From: Macrocystis pyrifera
Lineage: Eukaryota; Sar; Phaeophyceae; Laminariales; Laminariaceae
DNA length: 64,000 bases
Reading direction: 5' to 3'
Assembly (NCBI GenBank): GCA_031763025.1
Contig: JASSKH010000010.1
Span: 11,053,427-11,117,426 of the forward strand
Numbering within the stretch: position 1 is the first letter of the stretch; every line of letters begins with the position of its first letter. The notes beneath the pieces are model-generated. The model was not told the DNA's origin, made no database searches, and saw nothing but the letters and a program-made list of their open reading frames with translations. Of the stretch, positions 25,254 through 36,000 are shown one piece after another. A program made the translations under genes and the position numbers.

Positions 25254-28200
25254 ATGGACACGAACCAAAGAAGCAGGAGACGATGTCTCGTAGCGATTGC
25301 TACCTTGGGTCTTGGGCGCTCAGGTGTCGATAGCTTTGTAGGGCCTGCGCTTGCAGGTGGATCTGTGAGTTATCGTAGTATTGGCATGGCCGCAGCACCA
25401 CGAAGACTTGGCCGGTCGTCTTCGGCATGCCTGTCTAGAAGAGAGCCCCAAGAGCTGGGAAGAACATCGGCGGCGCCAATAATGTCAGCCGCCGTGGAGG
25501 TGAGTTTACCGCTCAAGACCCGGCTGGGTGCCCTTCGCATTATCGCTGCCAATCTTCAACTTCATGTCGTTGGGTCCTGTGCCCGCTTCTAACCATTCTG
25601 GTACATCCTACGAAAAATGTTTGTTCATGTTTATGTTCATGAACATGTGTTCAACCGGCAGAGGAGCAGTGATCGTAAACCCTGCTCAAGGTCGACGGCG
25701 CACCTTGCAGTCGAGCGCGTATGAGTACACGGCAGTACCGATATAATGCCTTGACATCACGACTGTAACCTCAAGCACGAGCTCACAAAGTTATACGCTT
25801 TCCGGACGCTGGACCAAAATCATGACTGGCTGATTGGCACTACATACGTATCATACAGGGATTGATTGACTGTTGATGGTTAATCGAAGTACCCGATGAA
25901 GATTTCCACCATCCCAAAAAATGCTCTCACTAGAAGGATAATATACATGTGGATTAGCCCAGAACCCAACCGGGACCTAACCTGGGCGTTCGCCATCCGT
26001 ATTCAGCAGCAACACCTGCAGCAGTCTTCCCCTTTGGCCAACGCTCAAACTCGTGCCACAGACTGTAGCTCGGTACGGCTGCAACGGCTGTATCAGGTAC
26101 CAGGCACATACCTGGTACGTACCTGGGGTATACGACGCTCATTTATGTACGTACGTATACGTAATTGCCCAGTCAGTTGCACTACGATGTACGAGTCACG
26201 CGTTGCGTGTGGGATGTGGATCGCAAGTCGCCTACTCGTGTTGACTCTTAGTCCACGACTCGCGGTTCAATTTTCAATCTAGGTATGGCCTTACCAATAG
26301 CATGCACACCGCTGATCACTGACTATAATATTGATATAGTATCCATGATCAATCGACGAAATCTTCGCCGAAAAAAAATAGCAAGGCCAGCACCCAACAC
26401 CGCAACCACACGCCATCCGTCCCGAACACCCCCCATCGTGGCACATGGATCACAAACCACTCCCCCAGAGGGTGATGTCAGTGCGCTAAATGCGAGAGGT
26501 GCTGCAACTTGCGTTTGTGTTCTTGCCAGATCGGCTCTTTCCCGTACACGGACGTCCTGCCCTTCCTAAAGGAGCACGTGCAGCCGAGCGACCAGATGCT
26601 GGTGTTGGGATGCGGCACGGAGCTTCCCTTGCAGCTGTCTCGTGATGGCTACGGCACAAGGCGAGTCGCCAGCGTTGGTGAAGTGCTTCGCGAACTTGGC
26701 ACTGGCGAACTTGAATATATATATACGGTATTATAGTTTTTCATCGTCGTTTGGTAAACATGTTGCTGCGCGATGGTGGGGTCGGTCGTTGACAGTTCCT
26801 CCGTTTTCTCAGCTAGCGCGAGTCGTGCCCCCCCCCACCCATTCCCTTCTGCCTTTCTTCGTCCTTTCGGCCGTGGGATGGTACCATTGAGGTCGCGCAA
26901 TCCTGCTTTAACGGCGCATTCTCGGTTGCCTGTGGGGATTCTCGTGGTCCGTTGACGTGGTAAGCAAAGGTCGTGATGTCGGAGCCCGCGAGCGGATTGT
27001 GTGTCCTCACACCTGCGCCGGATTGCGCCTGCTGCTTGTAGGCGCCGCCGCGATCTCTTCTTCCTTTTCCGTCGCAGAATAAGCGAAGTACAGGGTAGAC
27101 ACCTGGCATAGTGGCTACCCCGAGTTAAGACCCCCTCGCGACAATATTAAGCCTACACAAGCGCTCCTATCTACGCATTGCTCTCATATGCATGGGCGAT
27201 ATGTGCATGGTAGCTTTTAGTACAGATTATTAATAAGCGGGACGTGCCGATTTACCCGCTCTTAAGCTCCGAATTATCCTGTCTTTTGTGCTCTTAACTA
27301 AGGGTACCCACTGCATATCTATACCTTGCCCGGTAGAGCAATACGAGAGAACGGAACGATGCCGATGCGTCGAAAGCGCTGCCGCCACGGCTTGAAGCAA
27401 AAGCACCGCTACACCCCTCTCTTCTCATCATGCCGACCATTAAATAGTTGTATTTATATACCTTACAAAGTACTGTACAGGTAGCGTGTATGAAAGCCTT
27501 GTGCTGTTGTGTGTTTTGTCGGGTCGATGGGGTCGATATTTAATATTTATATTATATCTTCGGGGCCAAGAACAGGCTTGGGCAATGCCACTCTTGTGCC
27601 AGTTTCTCCTTTAACCCCTTTCTAAAAACTGTGCACACTTTTTGGCGACAAAATGCTTAGAACTTCACTCGGATCGTTGTCGCAGTAGCTAAAGGGTTTT
27701 TCCAGCTTGTGCCAGTCATTTGCCGAATATGCGGCTCTCTATTGTGTGTTGCTTTGTTATCCCCTGACATGGTCGCGTTATGTTGCTCTCGCATGCCACT
27801 CACTGCTTTTGCTCAGGGATCCACGATCTTTTATGCGCTGCATCGACTCTGATCCTGAGTTGATAGCTGCCATGAAGGTTGCTGCGGAGGCAGACCCGGT
27901 TTGCGCAAAAAACATGGCCAATGGGTGAGCTGTATGAGTACCGTACTTGACATAATTTACCACTCTTCTCTTACTGTATGTACCCACCCCACCACCATCT
28001 CCTGGTGACTACACAAGCAAAACAACAAATGCCAGGTTTATCACTGGGATAGGTTAGATTTCACCCCCCTGGGCCGATACGCTTTCCAAGCAGTACTAAA
28101 ACGCGAAACATTTATCACCCAGGGTGGTTTCCTATGTCCAATACGGCAGGCGCTACCTTAGCTGTTTAGTTTCTGCACTTTGTTAGCTTTTTTCGCGGTG

Positions 28201-28601
28201 TATCGTACAGTGTTGTGTTGTATGTATATGAATAGAGGAGGGGGAATGTTTCTTTTGCGGCTTGTTGAAGTAGGGTGAGGCCATGCTTCCCTATTTCCTT
28301 GGTTGTGTGCTTGTTGTACCAGTAGGGTTAGGGTTAGCGATGCGCCACACCAGGCAAAGACTTGAAGCATTCACCGAGCAGAGAGGGGCCATCTCTGCTG
28401 ACAGCACTGCAGTTTATATAACCCGATTGTGTCTGCACCGGCACTGACGTTCCTTGTTTGACGTTTCGATTTTTCATGTTTTTTGCATTGCTGGTGGTGC
28501 TCGTGCCTCCCTAACCCTATGTACGGCCGATGACGTCGCGACTGGTTCTTACGTCTTGACGGTGTTACCGCTGCCGCCACTGCTGTTGGTCCTGGTCCTG
28601 G

Positions 28602-28633
<32 letters not shown>

Positions 28634-30323
28634 ATGTTGCTGTCGTTTTCGTTGCCGTTGTTGTTGCCGCTGTTGCTGCCGCACGGTGAAGGCGATTGAC
28701 GTTCGAAGCTTTGGACGTGACGGGGGGCATGCCTGAACTGGAGCAGTCGTCGATCGATAGCGTGGTCGACGCTGGTCTGCTGGACAAAGTGCTCTCTACC
28801 GAGGCGAGTTTAACCGAAGTGGCTCATCTCGAGTCTAGATGCTCTTGCAAGATGTAAATACGAATTCTCCACTGCAACGATAGGCGTGTGCTACTGTACT
28901 TACTGCCGGTAGTGGTGTCTCTCGCAGTGTCGACGAAGAACGATTAGTTTTTGCATTATCAAGGATCTGCCAGCATGCAGATATTTCCTCCAGGGGCTAT
29001 TATTGGTGCCCCAGGGGGGGGCTCGGGTGGCCGATTAGTCATTTTCTCCTCTGCGCGTATGGTTCGTTGTTGTACACTTATTATATCGTAGACCCACAGT
29101 TTCTTGTCGATTGTAACAATTGGATGGTCGATCTCGTATTTATATACCAGGCACCCGGTATGATATACTTTTGATGCATTCTACAGCTTGCCTGCTCACT
29201 TGTATACGTTATTGTGTTGGTGCGTTGCTCTTTGTGTTGGCGCGTTGCTCTTTGCGTCTCGCAGGGGTTAGACGCGGCGAAGGCTTGCTCGGACGCCGCC
29301 CACCGCGCTGTTCGGCTCGGAAACCCTCTGGTGGCGTTGTCCAAGCTGAAGAAGGATGATTTCTCTACCATTTTTGACGGAAATGTGCGTTGACAGTTAC
29401 GTTTCAGTTACAGGTGGAACGGGTGCGGAAAAAAGTCAACTGTTTCATTGTATAGCGCAGCAGCACGCACAGACGTGGCCTAAGTGCTAAAGAATGCTGC
29501 AAGTAGAACTTTGCGTTTCCTGTATGGAGGCGCCACAATATCACCGCGCGCCTCCCAAATGTAGTTTCTATGTCAAGCTAGTTGGTGCGAAAATGGCCCC
29601 TCTCGAGATACATGCGATACAATGGCAAAGCCTTAGATACTGTATTGTATGACACGTGCAATGCAGAACACTTGTCACCACCTCTTTCACTAGTGATACT
29701 ATTAAAATTAGTAGCTCTGAAAAAATAAGCTTGAAAGGTATTTCGTGGGCGCAGTTCTCCTTCGTACCTAGTCGATCGTTTCAAGATATTCGTCTGTTTC
29801 GCGCAAGCTACCTTGTGACCCGAAAAAAAGAGGCTGATGTAATCATCCGCCCGTGGGGCAATATTGTTTTATTTTCTTTTTCTTGAACAGTGACGTCACG
29901 ACTCGGGATAACGACACTCGCCCGTCACCTATTTTCCGCGATCCGGTAACTACGTCTTCAAACATATTGACCAACAGGAAAACTGCGGGTATGAAACACC
30001 TCTCCCTCTTCTATTCCACCTGTTAATTATATACAGCTTGTCCCCAAATCGTGAGCGCAGTTCTAGGAAGCTGCGTTTTCTTCTCCCTTGTGAGCGAGCT
30101 GACCTTTCTGCCTGTAACTATCTCGCGTGGTGTGATGACGCATGACGTTGTATGGTGTCGTCGCCGTTGATGGCAGTGGGGGTGGATGCAAGAGCTCGAC
30201 GGAGATCCGGGAGCTGTGAGCCAGTGGTACCGAAACAAGAAAGTCAACCTCAAGGACGAAGTCAACAACTTTGTTGAGCTGGGAATATGTTTTTTCGTCT
30301 ACACCAACGTCGATAACTGCTAG
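25254..30323 (+). CDS. Plastid-targeted SAM-dependent methyltransferase
   Basis: Class I Rossmann methyltransferase of the METTL13/EEF1A-lysine methyltransferase-like group, about 287 residues. Exons: 25254-25499, 26530-26660, 27817-27924, 28692-28803, 29265-29384 and 30177-30323 (TAG); all phases agree and the sum is 864 nt. Exon 1 gives a targeting leader with SGVDSFVGPAL near residues 23-33. Exon 2 carries SAM motif I, QMLVLGCGTE (residues 104-113), exon 3 the acidic ribose-binding CIDSDPELI (Asp136), and exon 4 ALDVTGGMPELEQSSIDSVV then DAGLLDKVLSTE, matching motifs III/IV of the family. Introns 2 and 4 use GC donors (GCGAGT). The final exon has a competing downstream version at 30705-30749. 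The substrate cannot be told; eEF1A is unlikely if the protein is in the plastid. Confidence 0.8.
27610..27698. mobile_element. piggyBac-like MITE, copy 2 (MITE-2)
   Basis: About 88 bp bounded by TTTAACCCCTTTC on the left and TAAAGGGTTTTT on the right, with GGCGACAAAATGC inside. Ends match the other TTAA-edged copies. It is inserted in intron 2 of the methyltransferase gene. Confidence 0.5.
28595..28640. repeat. CTG repeat tract
   Basis: About ten CTG triplets followed by degenerate CTG/TTG units end roughly 50 bp upstream of exon 4 of the methyltransferase gene, so the tract lies in or next to the splice branch and pyrimidine region. Length variation could affect splicing; that is inference. 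Confidence 0.8.
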
Positions 30324-30704
30324 CTGGTGCGCTGGGAATACGTTTTTTCATGGACTGCTTACGCGTTCTACGGATAATAGCGGTGGCACATTTCCGCCAG
30401 ACTGTTTTCTGAATGACGGGGGTTCCTTAACCCAAAATCGTCGGAATGCCAATCGCGTTCGAAAAATGACATTTTTGTATGCTTGGGTAGTGGGATATTT
30501 CATCGGGATGCGATTTGATTTTTGCTGGAGTCAGTTTTCGCGTGAGGTATGGAGCTCATTAAGTGAGGAGCTTCAGAAAATTCAGGGTAAACCTCTGTCG
30601 TAGAACGCCTCTGGCTAGCTATTGGACGGAGAACATGTCTCTCGGTTTTTTTGCTAGATGCTCAACTTGGAACGTGTTTATTCGTTTACTGCTCTTGTGT
30701 TTAG

Positions 30705-30749
30705 CCGGGAGCATGCTCGTTCGCGTACAACAACGTCGACAACTGCTAG
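30705..30749 (+). other. Alternative terminal exon of methyltransferase
   Basis: A splice acceptor (TTGTGTTTAG) is followed by a 15-codon frame reading PGACSFAYNNVDNC and TAG. It closely resembles the end of exon 6 (GICFFVYTNVDNC, TAG at 30321). If exon 6 is cut at GTTGAG after ...DEVNNF (phase 0), this downstream exon joins in frame. Which end is used cannot be decided from DNA. A further noncoding echo of the same piece lies at 30325-30350. Confidence 0.45.
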
Positions 30750-33085
30750 CCCGCCCCCTGCAAGCGCTCAACGCCGAACATGCTGCATAGAAAATTGGTA
30801 TTTTAGGGAGCGTCAAGTACTCTTCTTGTAGCTTGATATACTAGTTTCAGTGTAGGGGGCGGTCAGTGAAGGTGTCGAACCGCGATCTCCTGCGAATAGC
30901 ATCTTTGTCCAACACTGTCCTTCTGCGACAACGCTGCTACACGTTTTCACGAAAGTATGAGGTAAAGTAGCAGTTCGCAAAACCACGTGTAATGCTTCAA
31001 CATGCGGCCACCTCATTGAGTTTGCCGTTGAGTTTTAAGCGCGTCTGTCGAAAGTCTTGTTAGTCTTGCTGTGTTGCTTCGGACACAGCGTTGGGATTTT
31101 TTCCAGAAAGCAGTTTTGAGAGTCATCGATGCGAGCCTCGACTTGGCGGAGACACTCGGGCATGTACCATGGTTTGATTGAGTTCCTCTGCGCGTGGTGT
31201 CCTGCAGCGGATGCTTCAGTATCGAGCACGGAAATTTTGAAAGCGCAAAAATTAACGTTACGAGCCTACGTAGCGACGGTGATGAGGACCCGACACAATG
31301 TTGATGTACGGTTGGTTTGAAGAGCTTGAGGAGGAAGGACAAAAGGTGCCGGCAGTCACTTGCCACCTTCTCATCCTTTGTTAGCTACACGGCATACCTT
31401 GGTGGTCCAACACGCATCATGTATGACATGTGACATGTCTATGCCCTCAAAATGTGGTGGAAATCGAGTTTATAAGCCTTAAATTCATGTAGCGTTTGTT
31501 ACGTATCATTTTTAGTCTACATTTCCCTACAATGGCGTCGTCGGCAGGGCGTGAGATTTTGAAGAGCGAGGTCCGTGGTTCGATTCTCGCCTTCGTCCCC
31601 CAAGAAAAAAGGAAAAAAAGGGGAATATCTCATGTTCAAGAACCTGTAAAACTCACTCACTTAGAAAACACCTGGGAAGGAACGATGAGAGCAATGCGAT
31701 CATTGCATACTGAGTCCGGTACCGAAAAGTCGGAGGTAAAACTTGGATACTCAGAGTCTCATCGGGGTTCCTGACTTACTCGCAAGGAGAGATAAGTCAG
31801 GTTTAGTGAGGGAGAATGTGGTGGAAATCGAGTTTATAAGCCTTAAATTCATGTAGCGTTTGTTACGTATCATTTTTAGTCTACATTTCCCTACAAAAAG
31901 GAAGGCGTGTTCAAGTATACATGGAAGGCGTTTTGTGATGGGTGCGTGTGTGGGGAGGTTGTTAAGAGATCGCCTCGAGCACAACAGTGTGCTACGTACA
32001 CGTGAGCATGCTATGAGTTGGTCACGTTCTTGTCGTACGTTTGGGTACACAGTCGAACGCCTTTGGCTTTAGGACAGCAAAACCTGCCTAGGATCGACCA
32101 AATACTGTGTTGCCATGTCTCATGATGGAGTTTGATAGCGATTGCAATGCTTAGAGACAAGACAGGAGAAATTTCGTGTTTCCATTAACGATCGTTGTTC
32201 ACCATTTAAATTTTCCGAGTACAGCATGAAATGTTGCACAGTTTTAGTGTGCGGTAGATGCTAGGTAGCTCCGTCGTGCAAGTAATTAAAAGGAATCAGC
32301 GGCCAGCACCCTTGAGGCACGTGCGGCAAGGCCAGCGTTACTTCTCCTAAACCCGTGTGGCTTCAAGCGTGATGTATCACGCCCTTTCCTACCTGTATCG
32401 TAATGTGCACCAAGATATGACTGGCTGCTGTGTGTCCGTTTGCGCTATTTCAGTATAACTCTATAATAGGAGCTCAAGCACGAACGTTTTCTACATACGT
32501 CTTACAGCGGTCAAACCAGAGGAATATGGATGGAATGAGGAGATTTTTGGTGCCCTATACGGTCAAAGTTGGTGCTTTCGGATACCGAATACGACAACCA
32601 TCAATATAATAACCAACCAGTCTGCCATGATACCCTTGGCAGGAGAAGTCAACACGTCAAACCCAGCTTACACTTACACAAGCGAGTCCATCATCTTCGC
32701 ACTGTTCTCAAGTAGAGGCAAGCGCCAGCTGCCAGACGCAGCGGGAAAATATCCTTTTCGTAGACTCTTGCATCACTCATTGTGCGCGCAATAAACTCGT
32801 TCGAGCACGTGGCAAGCTTCACTGGGCACGGAAGACACGCAAGACGCCACAACCGGTTTTGCTACAAAAAAACGCCAACCCGACGACAAACTGCTGCGCT
32901 CGTAGCTACGCTAGACCAGGTATACCCAAAAAACGAGCTTGTGATACCGGCGAGAAAGATTCAGAAACCCTTCAACTCAGTACAAAAGCTGGCAGCACCG
33001 GAAGGCTCTACCCGAATGTACTAACAGCGCACAACACCCCCCAGCATCGTTCCGTCGGCTCATCCACAGCTGTAGTACTATATAT
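30750..33085. other. Intergenic region with one small LTR-type element
   Basis: Between the convergent ends of the methyltransferase and RRN3 genes. Apart from the TRIM-like element at 31453-31895 I see no gene or clear repeat. Confidence 0.6.
31453..31895 (+). mobile_element. TRIM-like miniature LTR retroelement
   Basis: Two direct repeats of 79 bp, 31453-31531 and 31817-31895, each start TG and end CA and appear identical. A TGG primer-binding-like site follows the first repeat after a short spacer, and a purine tract (GTGAGGGAGAA) precedes the second. The flanks show AAAA on both sides, compatible with a 4-bp target duplication. The 285-bp interior has no coding capacity, as expected for a terminal-repeat retrotransposon in miniature. 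The interior begins with a tRNA-like stretch containing GGTTCGATTCTCGCC. It looks structurally whole and young because the terminal repeats match. Confidence 0.7.
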
Positions 33086-36000
33086 TTAAAACAAAGACCG
33101 CTTCGATCCAACCCCGAGACCGATCGCGGACGAGCGGCCGCCCATCGCTGGAGCAATAGGAGGCGAAGTTGACGGAGAAACGTTCTGGTGGAAAAACGCG
33201 TCGTCCACGCTACCGCCCTGCCCACCCGCGCCCCACACCAGCCCGTCATCCGCAAACGAAGACGTCATCGCCTTCCCGAGACTCCTCCCCATCAGACTAC
33301 CCACGGCGACCGAGCTAGCTGGCGTCACAGACATACTCTCCGTGATATACGTGTCCGCCATTTTCCTCGAAACCCCCGCTTCATCATCATCGTCGTAACT
33401 TTCCGAAGAACATTCTCCGGAACCGTCTCTGTCCCGCGCCCCAGCTTTTTTGCGGGCGCGTCTCTTTTTCCGGTCAGCCTTTTGCCTTCGAGTCAGCTCG
33501 GCGAGCCCGCTAGCGCCATCCCTGAAGCTCAGGGAGTTTGCGTCCATTTCATCCAAATCGCCTTCCTCTCCAGAGCTATCGCTATGGCTATGGCTGTCGT
33601 GGTCGCTATTGCTCTCGCTGGCAGACGAGTCGGACCCTTCCGCGAACCGGCGGGGTCGGCCGTCCGCTGTCGCTCTACGGCTACCTGTGCGGCGACGGTT
33701 TCGCTTGGAGGCTTTCGCGTCCTGGACCTGGTTTCCCCACAAAATAGAGTAAATTTGCACAATAAGCAACGTACGGGGGGAGGGGGGGGGGGAGGGCGGG
33801 GGGGACAGGAGACGTTTCAGCAACCGCTTCTCTTACGGTACGTAGAGATTGTTGTACATCGACCTGTCGCTGTACGTATAGTGAATCATGGCGAGGTTCG
33901 AAAATGAGCGTAACTCACACGATGCAAATTGATCGCACCGCAACAGTCAGTACACCGGACCATCTCACGAAAAACTATTGGAGCTCCAAGCCGTGTTTGC
34001 GTCATTTGCTGACGTCCGGTACGGAGACCCCCCCCGGCCATCAACACGCGAGTGGTTCTCCTACCACGGCGTTGCCAGGTACGTACCAGTAGCTTGTCCA
34101 ACCACTACCATACCAACAGCACCAAAATCAACACCTTGGGGCTAGGGTTAGACGCATACTCGACCTCTTTACAACCATACCCACATTTAGGGGACAAACA
34201 ACTTGGGATAGCGTACTTAGAATGGGAATATTCTTGCCCAGCAGTAACAACGTATCATATATACGCTTCAGGGACAAACCGCTTGGAATTAGAGTTGGAT
34301 AGATTTCGAGGGCTGAGCAACTCCACCGCTAACTGGAAGGGTTAAAAAAGGGAGAGACGGGCGACAAATTGCACCTTCCACGTGTTGTAAATGGTGTCCA
34401 CGTACACGTGCGACCTCCTCAAGAGGTACGGGTCGAACGGGAAAAACGAGTCTAGCGGGTTGGACCCTCGCCCGAGGCCGCCGGCCTTGGTTACTCGTGA
34501 AGGTGTCCACGAGGTGCTGTTGGCGGACATTGCCGAGCGCGGCGTTGAGCAAGCAAAGCTAGCGCCCACGGTGATCGTCTGTGACACCTGGGGAGCCTGC
34601 GATAAGCAAGCAGACAAGTGAGTTAAGCACACGGACGGCCGTGCGCGAGTGAGCGACCCAAAATTCGCTACTTCAAAAGACACCAGCAGACACTCTCAAA
34701 TCTTCAAGAAGGGGCACTCTATACAACACATCCTTCCCAAAAACTGGCAACAAAAGGCCTCTCCTCTTGCATGCCGCAAGCAAGCACTACAATGTGGTGC
34801 GACTTTTGAGACTTTTCAAGCGACACAGCGACAGGGATTTTCTACGAACTATTAGAACTCCTACAGTTAATAACACTCCTCTCTTGTGGATCGTAATTCT
34901 CCTATTCAATACGTACCTCTTGAGCAATGCCTGCGAGATGCTCGAGCAAGTCGGGATCCAAGTACTCCTCCATGAGGCTGCAGCACAGCCTTGCGAACTC
35001 TCGGCGAACGGTGTCGAGGCAGTGCCGAAGAGGCAACAGCGAGCACGTCAACAGCCGCTGCCAAATCGCCGCCTGATCACCCACAACAAAAAAACATCAC
35101 GACAGCACTGCAGGTTGGTTCCCATTTCGTATTTACCCAAGGAGGACTGCATTTGCACCAATATTCTTCCAGATGTTTTCGACCCCTTTCCAATTGAAAC
35201 CTCGTTCATGGAACGAACTACTCGGAATAAGAGTCGGACGCCACATGGCAGTGCGGTCAGGATTAGTAAGGTGGTCATCAGAAATATTGCCGTACAACCC
35301 AATACCATTCTCCACAACGAGATGGACGTGCTCGAGTTCATTCTACAACAAGAGGTCGATTGTGCAGCGGCCGGAGCGACCGTGCTGAGAGTTGTTTCGT
35401 CGCGGAGCCAATTCGCATGTCGGGGCACAAGCTCTCTCCTAACTACCGTATACATAGTGGCGGAGCGTAAGCGCGCTGTTTTGGAAGCTGGCCCCTCCCC
35501 GCATGCACACCCTTCGCAACCCCACTGCTAGTATGATACAAGAAAAAACTTACCTCGCACTTTGGCAGCGCTGATCCCTCGTCGCCATTGAACAACGGAC
35601 CGTGAACACGATTCTTCACAAGCCACATCCAACAAGTCACGCTGGTGTAGTTTTTTAGAAACGGGTACGATTTATCATACATATAGGATAAAATAGAGCA
35701 GAGTAGTATGAAAAAATCGACGAAGGGAGAAACCTAAAAAACGTAAATACTGGTACAATAACTCGCGTCTCCGCAAGTATCGTACCAAGGTATACAGGTA
35801 TATATACAGGCACCGACGGCAGCACAATCACACCTGTTTGCCGAAATCGTCCATGGCGGTCAGCTCTTCCCCTCGAAAGCACAGCACGTAAAACGTTGCC
35901 TGGCAGACGGAGTAAAAGAGCATGTGGTCTGCCGCTCTCGGGGTCCCCTGCTTGGCGGACATGGGCGCCAACATCGCACCTCTACCATTCACGCCCAAGC

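Noticed and set aside
26649-27109. Minus-strand open frames of 83-98 residues
   Set aside because: They overlap methyltransferase exon 2 and its intron; no conserved block.
28322-28340. TAGGGTTAGGGTTAG telomere-like repeat
   Set aside because: Only about two units in an intron; too short to be an interstitial telomere array.
31534-31612. Full tRNA gene after the first TRIM repeat
   Set aside because: A B-box-like sequence is present, but neither the T-stem nor the acceptor stem pairs properly.
35443-35682. Possible extra RRN3 exon (KNYTSVTCWMWLVKNRVHGP)
   Set aside because: The neighbouring exons at 35834 and 35072 join directly in phase and align with the family without it.
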